Positions 30,461 to 41,575 of a stretch of 64,000 nucleotides of DNA are shown piece after piece. A program made the translations under genes and the position numbers. The DNA is from Megaustenia siamemsis (Eukaryota > Mollusca > Gastropoda > Stylommatophora > Ariophantidae). The notes below the pieces were generated by a model that saw only the letters and a list, made by a program, of their open reading frames with translations, had not been told where the DNA came from and did not search any database. The stretch is from the NCBI GenBank assembly GCA_032433765.1, contig JAVIAB010000073.1:62084552-62148551 (forward strand), in the 5' to 3' direction. Each line of letters starts with the position of its first letter. Positions within the stretch are counted from its first letter, which is position 1.

Positions 30461-32498
30461 GAGTTATTTGCGGGTCATCATCATTGTACTCCGAACATGT
30501 CCATAGGTGCTCAGATCCCCTCCTCAGCAATTCCCTCAGCAATGACTCCAGTTCTATGTTGGTTGATAAGATAAGTCTTCTTACACGGCCACTAAGTTTC
30601 TCATTTCTGGCTGTGCCCAACTTAACTCCCATTTCCATCATCCAAAGAAGTGACGTGGATCTGTGTTTGTCGAAGTCATGTGCTCTACCCACATCTCGGA
30701 GTGCATTGATGATATCTGCCCGATCCATTGGTTGCCCGTCCTCAACGACAGCGCAGCTAGCCAACCTGTCTGCTCTTTCATTTCCCCGTACTCCCGCATG
30801 TCCAGGGACATAGACAAAGGTGACCATACGTATTATGGATTTCTGCAACGACTCTACCCATTGCATGCGTACAGAGCCCGCCTCCACTTTTTTTATCATG
30901 CTCATCGAATCACTCAGTATACATGCGTGGGTGTAGTCTTGTGACTCTAACCATTTGAATGCCTTGGTCACTGCCATCGCCTCCATTGTCATGCTACTCG
31001 TGGTCACGACGTATGCACCACTGTCTTCGTAGACTATTCTGCCTGCCGAGCGTGCTGTAAATGCTCATGCACTTCTTTGGTGTCGTCTTACAGATCCGTC
31101 TGTATAGATGACTGCATCTTTCTCATCGGTGTTATCGCAGATGAGACCGTTGACCTCAGCATTAACCACGACTGGGTTCTGTTCCCTACTTTTCCTGTCG
31201 AGTGTGACAATACACGAGAAAGTCCCCTTGAATGACGTAGGCACCGGTATCCACTCCTCACCAACGCTGATATTGGTAAGCCCACAGACCTGTTTGATGA
31301 CATCTTCTGCTCGGCCCACCCATGATTTGCCTCTTTTTAGCCTGTCACCTTTCTCTGTGTTGAGCACGTGGTGCAATGGGTGCCCTGTATCTGTACTAAT
31401 CTTCAGGTATGCTCGTGCTCTCCACGCATGGTTGGAAAGTCAAGAAGATACCTCATTGCTACACAGGGAGTGTCCCTCGTACATCCCAGGATAATGCGCA
31501 TAGCTTCATTTTGTATTTTCTCCAGCCTATCAATTTGAGTTGTACTGACAGTAAGAATTGCCAGGGCATACTCGATTGGTGCGAGGACTAATCCCTGGAA
31601 CAGAAGAGTAAGTAGCCTCTGCTCGATGTTGGCAGCTGCCATGACTTTCAAGGCGGCTAATCCTTTGCGGGATTTTGTTATCACATGGTCGACATGGTTC
31701 CGAAAACACAGGCTGCGATCAAACTTAACTCCAAGGTATGTCATCAACTTGTCCCTGGTCACCTCATCAGCTCCCATTCGTATTACCGGTGTGGTCGTAT
31801 GAACGATATGATTGTTAAGGGAGAACCATGAAACTGATGCTTTATTAGGATTAACCACGGCACCTGATAATCCACACCAGGAAGAAATGCGATCGAGTTC
31901 ATTTTGCATTGTGGAAGCGATTCCGCGTCTGTCTCTTCCCTGTCGATATACCAGAATATCATCAGCAAAAGTCATAGTTCTTCCCCTCCCATCCAGCTGT
32001 TCCGTGATCGTTATTGTGTACACGTTAAATAGAACTGGTGACAATGGTGAGCCTTGTGGCAGCCCTGGGCAAATGGATGTTGGCTCGGAAGACCAACTTC
32101 CACATCTGAGTATCATCTTCCTCTGAAACAGTGCCACGGCGATCCATCTAATGAGGAAGGGGTGCACCGCCAGTTTGAGGAGCATATGCATGAGATATTC
32201 AAATGGTACCCTGTTGTATGCATCCTCCAGATCTATAGCAGCAGCACATGTCTCCTCTCGTCTGTGAAAGCCTTCGAAGACGTCATAGGCAAATACTGCC
32301 GCATTGAGCCATGTCTCTTTGTTATATCTATAACCTCCAAGTGTGGGTGGGAATACACGTTTCTGTTCAAGGTGACAGGTGATGACACGGGCAGCTATTT
32401 TCTCCAGCAGCTTGCCCACAGTGTTCTGCATTGTGATGATTCTGTAGGCACTGATCTGAGAATGGTCCTTGTTTGGCTTCGGTAGCGGTAGTAAGTAG
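30461..32498 (-). mobile_element. Family A LINE with RT and RNase H (longest copy)
   Basis: The minus strand carries most of the RT: SYLLPLPKPNKDHS, a damaged core, IDLEDAYNRVP with the first Asp (about 32270-32235), GLPQGSPLSPVLF and MTFADDILVY with the catalytic Asp pair (about 31975-31945), then YLGVKFD and the connection. RT reads openly from 32515 to about 31440. A frame break near 31400-31440 separates it from IYTDGSV RNase H, and a further one near 31065 from EAMAVTKAF, LSDSMS and PGHAGVRGNERADRLA. The end reads SEYNDDDPQITQ. The 5' part including any endonuclease is missing. A deletion in the RNase H C-terminal region (near 30540) removes a dozen or so codons. Confidence 0.93.
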
Positions 32499-32673
32499 CT
32501 GACTAACGGTGTCATGGCGACTACGTGTTGTCGTTTTTATAATTCGGCTCTTGTTGATATATTTAAATGATTTATGCACAGTCTAGTTGTGAAATTATGT
32601 GTTGCTATTCCCCGATTGGTGTAATGTTTTACTTCTGACGGATGGATGAACTGTGAACTTTATCGATATTTAA

Positions 32674-32895
32674 GTGGAATATGATTTATTCTTCCTTTGT
32701 GTCGTGTGTTCGCGGTTCGATAGGCAAGCACATGGTTCGACAACAATGTCGTCGTTAGTCGGGTGTGTTCAACCCGTATGTGAAAATTCTGCGACGGTGG
32801 ATGGGGCGGAAGAATTTGAAATAATCAACTGCCCAGAAAGCGAAAACAGCAAAGTGTGTGGTACACATGAGGCATATTCAGAACACGAAAGATGA
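32674..32895 (+). CDS. Possible short ORF1 of family C
   Basis: 73 codons ahead of the endonuclease frame, with a Cys-containing N-terminal half and an acidic C-terminal half (EEFEIINCPESENS). RTE-type elements often have a very short or absent ORF1. There is no second copy in the window to test conservation, so this may be chance. Confidence 0.3.
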   Translation: MEYDLFFLCVVCSRFDRQAHGSTTMSSLVGCVQPVCENSATVDGAEEFEIINCPESENSKVCGTHEAYSEHER

Positions 32896-32910
32896 ATATG
32901 GCAGACCACC

Positions 32911-33705
32911 GTGAAAGAGATTGGAGCCTCATCACGTAACAATCCAAAGAAAGCCATGGAGAGAAATTCTAACTACTGTTTTAGGAACGAAATAAAAATA
33001 GCCACATGGAATGTTAGGGCCTTATACCAACAAGGAAAACTAGAAAACCTTATGGTAGAAGCAGAACAATTAAACATAGATATCTTAGGCATATCAGAAA
33101 CAAGATGGAAGGAAAGTGGATACATACAAGACGATAAATATACATTTATATACTCAGGTAACACTACAGAACACCAAAGAGGAGTAGGCATACTAATAAA
33201 ACGAGAACTACAAAAATATATAAATACCCACTTGACATACAATGACAGGATTATATTAATAAAATTGAAAGCAAACCCATTTGACATAGCAATAATACAG
33301 ACATACTCAAGACTATGCAGATGAACAAATAGAAGCATACTATGAAGATCTAAAAACAGTTATGAAGCAAGTGAAATCTACAGACATCTTGATTGTAATG
33401 GGTGACATGAATGCAAAAGTAGGAAAAGGCAGATATAAGACCATTATAGGAAATCATGGTTTAGGAAAAAGAGATAACAGAGGAGAAAGATTAATTCAAT
33501 TTTGTGAAGAAAACAGGCTAATAATATGTAACACCTACTTTGAGCAAGAGAAAAGGAAATTATACACATGGAAGAGCCCTGGAGATGGAAAGAGGAATTA
33601 AATAGATTATATAATGATAAAAGACAGATTCCGGAACAGCGTCAAGAAAGCCAAAACCTACCCAGGAGCAGATATTAATTCAGATCACAATCCTGTAATG
33701 ATTAA
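32911..33705 (+). pseudogene. Endonuclease domain of family C (broken)
   Basis: An AP-like endonuclease. IKIATWNVRALYQQGKLENL (Asn motif), DILGISETRWKESG (catalytic Glu, about 33080-33115), RGVGILI, DRIILIKL; after the frameshift near 33305, DILIVMGDMNAKVG (Asp/Asn pair, about 33388-33425) and NRGERL. Then come the stop at 33599-33601, IDYIMIK, and SDHNPV (the Asp-His pair, about 33680-33697). All catalytic motifs are recognisable, but two breaks inactivate the protein. Confidence 0.88.
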
Positions 33706-35850
33706 AATGAAAATCAAATTAAAGAAAAAGCAACAAAATACTAATCCAGCAATAGCAACAGATACAACAGCTTTAAATCAGAAAGATGTGAAAGAAACTT
33801 ATACTGTACAAGTAAAGAACACATATCAGAAGCTGATAGAAGAAGGGATTGAGCAGTACAGAAGAGAAAATCCTGAAGAAAAAGTCACAACCAAATGGCA
33901 ATGCATAAAAAACAGCATACAAGAATCCTGCATCACCTTACCCAAAAAGGAAAGTAACAAAAAACAAAAATGGATAACTGACATTTTTTAAAAAATGGAA
34001 GAGAGAAGACAAGCGAAAAACACTGCCAAATACAAGGAAATTGATAATGAAATACGAAAAATGTGCAAAAAGGCAAAAGAAGACTGGCTCAACCAAAGAT
34101 GTCTAGAAATCGAAACTATGGAAAGTAAACAAAATTTAAGAGGAATGCACACAGAAATAAAAAGAATGACTAATAAAGACAAGAAAGCAGCAGGAAACTG
34201 ATGTATTGCAAACAAAGAGGGAAGAATGCTAACAGACAACAAAGATATAATCGATAGATGGCAGGAATACGTAACAGAATTATTTCATGACGAAAGGGAC
34301 AACAAACCATTCATAAAATGTACATCCAGCTATAAAATCCTGAAATCTGAAGTAGAAAAAGCTATAAAAACAATGAAAAAGGGAAAAGCAGCAGGACCTG
34401 ACAATATACAGATAGAGATGATACAGGCACTAGAAGATTTTGGCATTGAAGTGATCACAGATATATGCAATGACATATATCGCACAGGATACATACCAAA
34501 TGAACTAAAAACATCAACTTTTATAGCATTGCCTAAAAAGAATGGTGCAGTTGAATGCAGCGATTTTAGAACAATAAGCCTAATGAGCCAGGTAACCAAA
34601 ATCCTACTAAAAGTTATACAAGGAAGGATTCAGAATAAAATTAATAATGAATTAGATGAACAGCAATTCAGATTCAGGAAAAACAGTGGGACAAAAGAAG
34701 CCATATTCAGCATGAGGACATTGATCGAAAAGTACATAGAAGTAAACAAACCATTATATGCCTGCTTCATAGACTACACCAAAGCATTTGATAGAATACA
34801 CCATAATCAACTTATAGACTACCTAAAAGATATAAATCTGGATGACACAGACATATGACTAATATGTAATTTGTACTGGGAGCAAACAGCAATAATAAAA
34901 TATAACAAGGAGAACTCTACACCCGTTGATATAAAAAGAGGAGCAAGACAAGGATGCATCCTATCACCAAGCTTGTTCAATTTATACACTGAGCAAATCT
35001 TTGAAAACATCACTGAGATGCCAGGCCTAAACATTAATGGGAAGATAATCAATAACCTAAGATATGCTGATGATACTGTACTACTAGCAGAAAATCCTAA
35101 AGACCTACAACAATTGCTTAATGTAATAAACATAACAAGCAAAAAATATGGACTAGATATGAATATCAAAAAGACTAAAACTATGATCATAAACAAAGAA
35201 AATTCTCAAGACCTACAATTAAATATCACAGTGGAGGGAATACATCTGGAGACAGTCCAGAGCTACAACTACCTGGGACATACTATAACCAATGATGGAA
35301 AATGTCAAATTGAAAAACAAAAGAATAGGTATGGCAAAAAGTAATTTTAATGCCATGAAAAATATACTAACAACAAAACAAATATCAGCAGGGCTGAAAC
35401 TAAGAACGGCAAAATGTGACATCTTCTCAGTATTCCTGTATGGTGCAGAAACATGGACATTAGACCAGAAAACAGAACAGAAAATTGAAGCCTTTGAAAT
35501 GTGGATTTATAGAAGAATAGGTAGAATTGGATGGAAAGAAAAGAAAACAAATGATGAAGTCATTTCTTCATCCAAACAACTAAAAATGAAAAGAGAGCTA
35601 CTAAACACAATTCAAACAAGACAATTGTGATTTTTTGGGCCATGTTAAAAGACACAACAACCTACTAAAAGTAATCTTGGAGGGGAAAATACAAGGTAAA
35701 AGAGGCAGACCAAGACTAACATGGACGAGTAACATCAAAAGATGGACAAGTCAATCTATGACAGCCTGCAACATCAAAGCAAGAAACAGAGTAGAATGGC
35801 GATCCATGGTAGCCAACCTTCGTTGCAGAGAAGGCACTCGATGATGATGA
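33706..35850 (+). pseudogene. Reverse transcriptase and C-terminal domain of family C (broken)
   Basis: After the endonuclease linker, RT motifs appear in order: KGKAAGPDNIQIEMI (about 34381-34425), FIALPKKNGAVECSDFRTIS, FRKNSGTKEAIFSMR, ACFIDYTKAFDRIHH with the catalytic Asp (about 34760-34805), GARQGCILSPSLF (about 34942-34980), LRYADDTVLLAE (about 35058-35093), YNYLGHTI, YGAETWTLDQK and FFGHVKRHNN. Two stops and one shift interrupt it. The C-terminal end (KRWTSQSMTACNIKAR, RSMVANLRC) matches the stub at 4230-4650. Confidence 0.9.
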
Positions 35851-35862
35851 TGATATATATAT

Positions 35863-36061
35863 ATATAAGTAGAGAGAGGGAGAAGCTAGTGTATTTATTA
35901 TATGAAATGTTAAAAATGTACCTGTTAGCTGGGATCACATTTGTGTAGACAGGCCCCATTATCTGTATTGTATCCACATGGAGTATTAATGCTTACATTA
36001 TGTCCTTACTGATCCAGGTCCAATAAGGTATATACATAATAATTATTTTCTTTTTTATTAG
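35863..36061. other. Intron sequence, no gene
   Basis: AT-rich intron up to the acceptor CTTTTTTATTAG of the next exon. Confidence 0.5.
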
Positions 36062-36093
36062 AGGCTAAATCACAGTTTGACATTGAGCTGCAA
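36062..36093 (+). CDS. AP5Z1: AP5Z1 micro-exon, 32 bp
   Basis: The acceptor TTTTTTATTAG precedes and the donor CAA|GTATGG follows. The 32 bases complete the Lys codon left open by the previous exon (A + AG) and then give AKSQFDIELQ, ending in phase 0 as the next exon needs. The joined reading CERKAKSQFDIELQCLVEA parallels the vertebrate AP-5 zeta-1 stretch that contains GDSDLQKACLVEA. I searched for it because the neighbouring exons do not join in phase without a small exon between them. A second donor (GCTGTAAGT) lies 13 bases downstream but would break the frame. Confidence 0.72.
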
Positions 36094-36399
36094 GTATGGC
36101 TGTAAGTATGAAAGTGTGAAAATGACTTATGTTGTCATTATTTAGAAGAATGGGTTTACTACAACCAACTATTTATAAAGAAATGAATGAAATTGAACTA
36201 AATTTTATAACAAAACATTTCAAAAGCCTTTCAGTTCTGAAAATTTGAAAAAAAATTGTATCAGAAGTACTTTGAAATATGACATCTCCATATGGAGAAC
36301 TACAGCAAAATGTAACTTTCAGAAATTTGATACAGTGCAGAACACTGGTCTCAGAATAATGACAGGAGGTAATAAAATGTGTGTAAAGTTCTGCTGGCT
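36094..36399. other. Intron sequence, no gene
   Basis: AT-rich; nothing recognised. Confidence 0.5.
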
Positions 36400-36735
36400 T
36401 TCATCGACTTGAACAAGACTTGTTAACATTCTCCATTTTAACTATTTTAAGTAATTCTTTGGGACTGCAAAGTTATGGCATTCCTATCCATTGTTTGATG
36501 TTATCTCTTGTCTTTCTCTGCCTACCTCTCACCTTCTCACTCCTTCCACTGTTCCTTATAGAATGGTCTTTGCTAGGCCAGTTGATTGAGATACATAGCC
36601 AAATCATGTCATATTTAGCATTTCTTCCTTTTTCATTTGTGACTTGATCTCTGCCCAAAATCTTATGAACACATTTTATCTTTATAGCTTGTATTTTCTT
36701 CTGTAGCTCTGCTGTAAGGATTATCTTTTTCTCCG
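36400..36735 (-). mobile_element. Family G LINE fragment
   Basis: The minus strand reads LTAELQKKIQAIKIKCVHKI then DQVTNE, and later GRQRKTRDNIKQWIGMP. This is the C-terminal module (IQAFEMRC..K.LG, GRQRKRW.DNI..W.G) of a common invertebrate RTE/L1-like LINE. The middle is deleted, and it has one stop before the terminal KELLKIVKMEN-like end. It lies just downstream (in its own sense) of the family B element. Confidence 0.65.
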
Positions 36736-38885
36736 CGATCAAGACTCAGAGTAGGATTCCAGACTCTCTCATGAAGTCAGCTGTCTGTTTAAGTGATTCG
36801 ATTGCCCCATATAATTTCTCTTCCAGGGAGGTGGGTGTGGACCACATTGCTCTTCTCAGGTCTGTGTACTGGGAGCAATTCTGTAGAACATGTTTTGTAG
36901 TCATATTGTCGAGTGTACAGTGGCATAGGCTGGTTGTACCTATTTTGAATTTGGTGAACATGTGATTTCTCATTCTGTTGTGGCCAGTGCATAGGCGAAG
37001 TAGGATGACTTGATCCCTCCTTGATAGTTGGTGCCTCCCTCCCTCCCTCTTTAGCTAATTTGTCTGTGCGTTCGTTCCCGTGTATATTACAGTGTGAAGG
37101 TATCCACTGAATGACTACTCTCTGGAAGTTATTACATAGTTGGTCTAGGGTTGTTCTCAAGTCATCTAGTTCATTGTTCTTTGAGTTTTTTAGAGCTGAT
37201 AGTGCTGATAGTGTATCAGTCAGAATCACCAATTTATTGTGCATGTTATTTTTGTGTTGAGTAGCCAGTGTTGCAGCATCTCTGAGGGCCTCAGTTTCTG
37301 CTTTAAAGTTGTTTGAGAATTTCCCAGTAGCTATTGACTTTGTGATCTCGTCCTGGTCATGCAGCGTCAAGAACACACCACCTCCTCCATTTCTGATGGG
37401 ATTTGTAGCAGAGCCATCTGTATATATGTGGGACCAAGAGTCCTGTGGGTAGGTGTTTTTCTGCTACGTGTTTTCTTTCTGTGTCTGATTGGGAGCATTC
37501 TTTCATGATTCCTGCTATATTTTCTTTAAGTTCTGGTATTTTATGTTTCCCATGAGGAGACATATCAGATGGGCCCAAGGGTTTTGGTATTGTTTGGGAA
37601 AGTACTGTGTCTCCAGTAGTTAGTTCATTGGCGATTGCAGTGAAGTTGCTCCTCTTTAGTCGTACAATTCCGAAACCAGTTATTCTTTGGTGTATGGGGT
37701 GGCTAAGGAGCCTTCTGTATTTCTCCGCTTGTTGCAATACTTTAGTGACCCGTCTGTCATCTAAGGGTTGTAAACCTGTCACTGTTTCTAGAGTCTTGAT
37801 AGGTGTAGATTTCATAGCACCAGTGATGATACGGGCAGCTTGGTTCTGTGTTCTGTTAATTTTGCTAAGGTGTGATTTGGAAGCTATAGCCCAGGCTGTG
37901 ACTCCATACTCTAGGACTGGTCTGACTCTTCCTACGTATAGTCGTTTCAAGATATTGCTGTCTGCTCACCAGTCCATTCCTGCCAATTTCTTCATAATAT
38001 TAGTTCGTTTTCTGGCTTTTTTTCTTGCTCTGTCTATCTGATTTTTCCGAGTCATTCTGTGATTCATGGTGACGCCAAGGTATGTAGGATTTTGGTCAAT
38101 AGGGAGTGTATGGTCTTTTATCTTCAAGTTTGCAGAGAGTATGTTTCTTGATAGCTGAAAATTGTATAGGCTGATAATTGTATATGTAGTTTTTTTTTGT
38201 TAATTGGTAAGAACCAGGTGTTCGTCTATTTTTCAAGTTCACCTAGGGCATCTTGCATCCTGGATCCACCCACCGACATACTTTCCTCGTGAGCCCATAA
38301 CGCTGGAACATCTGCGTTTACTGCTGAGTGTATTCTGAGTGCATATGCCCATTATGATGTCACTTATGAAAATTAAAAAGAGTGTTGGGGAGAAGACTCC
38401 GCCTTGACGGACACCTTGTTCGATTGTGACCTTCTTACTTAGTTGACCTTGTACTTGTACTCTGGCCGTTCTATCCTGAAGGTATTGAGAGACCCAATCG
38501 AATAAATGACCCTGGATGCCTAGAAAGCTTGTTCTTTAAACCTTCTCACCATTCCCCTATCAAAAGCCTTCTCCATGTCGACCCACACTGCCAGTGTGTG
38601 TTTCTTTTCTTGTAGAGCATCCTCTATTTCCTGAGCGATGTAGGTGACCAGGTCTTCAGTTGATCTGTGCTGACGGAAGCCACTTTGTTGTGGTACGATT
38701 TGTTGTTTTGTCTCCAAATGCCACATACATCTTCTGTTAACCAGCCTATCCATGAGTTTACTCAGGCAGCTCAGTAGGCTAATTGGTCTATAGCTACTTG
38801 GGTCTTTTCCACGCTTGAGGATGGGCACCATAATAGCTTCTTTCCAGATTGCAGGCACATGACCTCTCTTCCTTACATGAGTAAG
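36736..38885 (-). mobile_element. Family B LINE: RT, connection and RNase H
   Basis: A minus-strand element. AIWKEAIMVPILKRGKDPS and YRPISLLSCLSKLMDRLV (RT start, 38858-38730), QQSGFRQHRSTEDLV, AVWVDMEKAFDR with the first Asp, then a damaged core in which the catalytic YADD box reads roughly VNADVPAL. The connection is intact (YVGRVRPVLEYGVTAW, NQAARIITGAMKSTP; 37950-37400). RNase H follows in another frame: AETEALRDA (Glu), VILTDTLSAL (Asp), WIPSHCNIHGNERTDKLA (His/Asp). The end is TADFMRESGILL near 36750. Frame breaks lie near 38530 and 37360. Endonuclease is missing. Confidence 0.88.
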
Positions 38886-39961
38886 GATTCATGTTTCGCA
38901 AACAGTTTAGAAAAAATGATATAACAAAGGGGCTCATCAGCCTGATTTTAATCCAAAGTGATGTTCTTATCTTTCCAAACAGGAAAGTCTTTCTAGGGCT
39001 GTCTATAAAATAAATTTTCCAAACAGGACAGGGAGAAAAAAACAACACTGCAAATGATTTTAATTGTAATTTTCATAATAATAATAACGTGTGGCATTCT
39101 GTCAGTCTCAATAGATAATAAATTTAGAAGCCACATAAAGATCTTGTAAAAAGTTGCTATTGCTTCATTCATGCTCTTCCAGTCACCAACCTATAATTCT
39201 TGCTTTCTGTGTTGTGTTAACACTGTAAAGCTAAGCTTGGGTGTTCTCTCCTGAGTACAATGTTGTGGAAGACTACTTTTGTCAATGTTGACGAATCACC
39301 CTTCTCACCACAGCTTTTTGTATCTTAAAGAACAACAAAATTAAGCCAGTTTGGCACAGGTTATAACCGAAAGACATTGAGTACAATGGCTGACTGCTTT
39401 CATGTAATAACATTGATTGTGACAATACTGTCACAAATTTTTTAATTTGATATTCTCGTTGTTTGTAATACCTAATAAAATATCAGATAATTGTATCAGT
39501 AGTAAATTAAATAATCTAAGAATTCATTATGAGCATTTATAAATAATTTACTGTATGTAAATTGTATAATTTCTAACATTACTGTAGTTTTTCACAAAAT
39601 CAATAGTTTCTCAAACATTTATTTTCAAATGATATGTGATTTATCCAAATCTTTTAAAAAAATATTGGAAAATTGTGTTTTAGCTTGAACATAGTTCTGC
39701 AAGTGTGGAACACTCCATTGGTAAAATTGTACTTTATAAATATTGAATGGGCTAAGTAGATCAATTTTAAACATAGTTATATGCAGAATTTTATTCTTTT
39801 CATCCATCATCGTCCTTTCGAGCCGAAGATGATATAAAGGGCAGAACCACAATCTCAAAAACAGAAACCTTGCATGCCAAAATGGCATATATTGCAGAAA
39901 TCACTGTTTCTATAATCTGTGGCTCTGTTATAGTTTTATTACCTTCTGATTTTACCAACAG
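38886..39961. other. Intron sequence, no gene
   Basis: AT-rich intron with no recognised element. A minus-strand frame of 87 codons (39888-39625) has no known motif. Confidence 0.5.
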
Positions 39962-40121
39962 TGTCTTGTAGAAGCTATAGAAGTGCTGGATATTATTTGT
40001 TCACTTGACAAAAATCAGACAGCTCGTGTATTTCAAGAAGTTAAAAGACTTAATTCAAGATTGACACAGGATACAGATCTGCCAGTGATAGTCCATATTC
40101 TCAGATTTTTCTTTTGTCACA
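39962..40121 (+). CDS. AP5Z1: AP5Z1 exon, 160 bp
   Basis: Acceptor TTTTACCAACAG, donor CACA|GTAAGTA. It enters in phase 0 and leaves in phase 1. CLVEAIEVLDIICSLDK matches vertebrate AP-5 zeta-1 CLVEAVLVLDVLC, and DLPVIVHILRFFCH matches the later VRVLLPLAHFFLSH. The exon is open with no stop in 53 codons. It encodes part of the helical-repeat core of the subunit. A tRNA-derived SINE and the piggyBac relic follow in the next intron. Confidence 0.92.
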
Positions 40122-40295
40122 GTAAGTATCAAACACACATATTTTTATAGTAAATCTTGACCATTGCCAATTTTCTAGTATTACTGCCTTATATATGTAT
40201 ATTTAAGTATTCCTGATCTGTTTCCTCCATTCAATTTCAACCTTTCACAAAAATGAACAGAAACACTGCTTTGCCCATTTCATTTAGATATATTT
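40122..40295. other. Intron sequence, includes SINE target
   Basis: AT-rich; ends with the first copy of the SINE target duplication TTTAGATATATTT (40283-40295). Confidence 0.6.
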
Positions 40296-40551
40296 AAAAA
40301 AAAGTAAAGTACTCCTGTCACGCCAAGTGGCATATAGGGAATATGGTGTTAGTGACCATAAATTTTACAGACCTTCGGCACATGATTTTTGGGGTAATGT
40401 GGTCGGTATTACACCCATGCCGTTTACTTTCCCAGAAAAAAATCCAGTACCCATTAAAGGCTGGGTGAACTGGAAGCCGTCGGTTGGGATCGAACCCTAC
40501 CTCTTGTCCTTTGTAGTCCAGTTCACTAACTACTGAGCTATCACAGCTCCC
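40296..40551 (-). mobile_element. tRNA-derived SINE, copy 3
   Basis: Minus-strand copy with the same head (GGGAGCTGTGATAGCTCAGT), B box (GGTTCGATCC) and body as copies 1 and 2. It has a perfect 13-bp target duplication TTTAGATATATTT at 40283-40295 and 40552-40564, and a poly-A tail (poly-A on the plus strand just before a GTAAAGTAC-like body end). Confidence 0.93.
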
Positions 40552-40564
40552 TTTAGATATATTT

Positions 40565-41103
40565 GGTAAACAATATTTGTTATTGTGTTATATGTTGCAG
40601 CTAAAAAAAAACTATTGCAGAATGATATCATTGCTTGAGATAAATTTATTGGTGGGCTGAAAGTGACAATGTGTATGCAAATTAAAGTTAAATATCTGAG
40701 AACAGTGTTAATATTAGGTGGAAAATGTCTTACAAATCCTAATAGTGCCTTCCTTGCCATAGACACTTTGAGGAGTGAAATCCCACTGTTGCCTTCCATG
40801 CTGTGGACGCTTTGAGGTGTCATATAATTGTTTCATCTGAATTTTATAGACTATATTTTATAAAACTCAATCAAACCAGCTTTCTGTGCATGACCAGAGA
40901 GGGAAATCTATTCCTATCTTGCTTTTCAACTTCGGTTTTTTAAATTTATCTTTTGAATTTAAAAAAAGTTGTTCTGCTTTAGTGATCGTGATGGCCACAC
41001 CCACTGACATTTGTGCTTCAACAAGACATCTAAGATTATCTTCAGGAGCTATCTTACAGATGTTTAGAAATATTCCTGACGATAAAGAACTGCCTATGAC
41101 ATT
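40565..41103. other. Intron sequence, no gene
   Basis: AT-rich. The short open frames here show no known motif. Confidence 0.5.
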
Positions 41104-41575
41104 GACAATTTATCTATGTTTAGCATACGTTATTACAGTGATGCTAGATAGCATCTCAAGTCGACAATATATCTATGTTTAGCATACGTTATTACAGTGA
41201 TGATAGATAGCATCTCAAGTCGACAATTTATCTATGTTTAGCATACGTTATTACAGTGATGATAGATAGCATCTCAAGTCGACAATTTATCTATGTTTAG
41301 CATACGTTATTACAGTGATGATAGATAGCATCTCAAGTCAACAATTTATCTATGTTTAGCATACGTTATTACAGTGATGATAGATAGCATCTCAAGTCGA
41401 CAATTTATCTATGTTTAGCATACGTTATTACAGTGATGATAGATAGCATCTCAAGTCGACAATTTATCTATGTTTAGCATACGTTATTACAGTGATGATA
41501 GATAGCATCTCAAGTCAACAATTTATCTATGTTTAGCATACGTTATTACAGTGATGATAGATAGCATCTCAAGTC
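41104..41575. repeat. Minisatellite, 8 exact-length copies of 59 bp
   Basis: Eight tandem copies of a 59-base unit starting GACAATTTATCTATGTTTAG, total 472 bases. Copies differ by only a handful of single-base changes (for example ATATAT for TTTAT in copy 2, GTCAAC for GTCGAC in two copies). All copies are the same length. The near identity points to very recent expansion. It borders the N-terminal side of the piggyBac relic. Confidence 0.97.

Larger units (their letters stand above)
32500..35862 (+). mobile_element. Family C RTE-type LINE, near full length, decayed
   Basis: A plus-strand RTE-type element with an upstream leader (32500-32910), apurinic-type endonuclease, RT and C-terminal domain, ending in GATGATGATGATATATAT (about 35842-35866). 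Several single-base lesions break the frame: near 33305, a TAG at 33599-33601, TAA at 33989-33991, TGA at 34199-34201 and 34856-34858, and a shift near 35340. Otherwise the protein is easy to follow, so the copy is old but not ancient. It abuts the 5' side of the family A copy. Confidence 0.9.
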
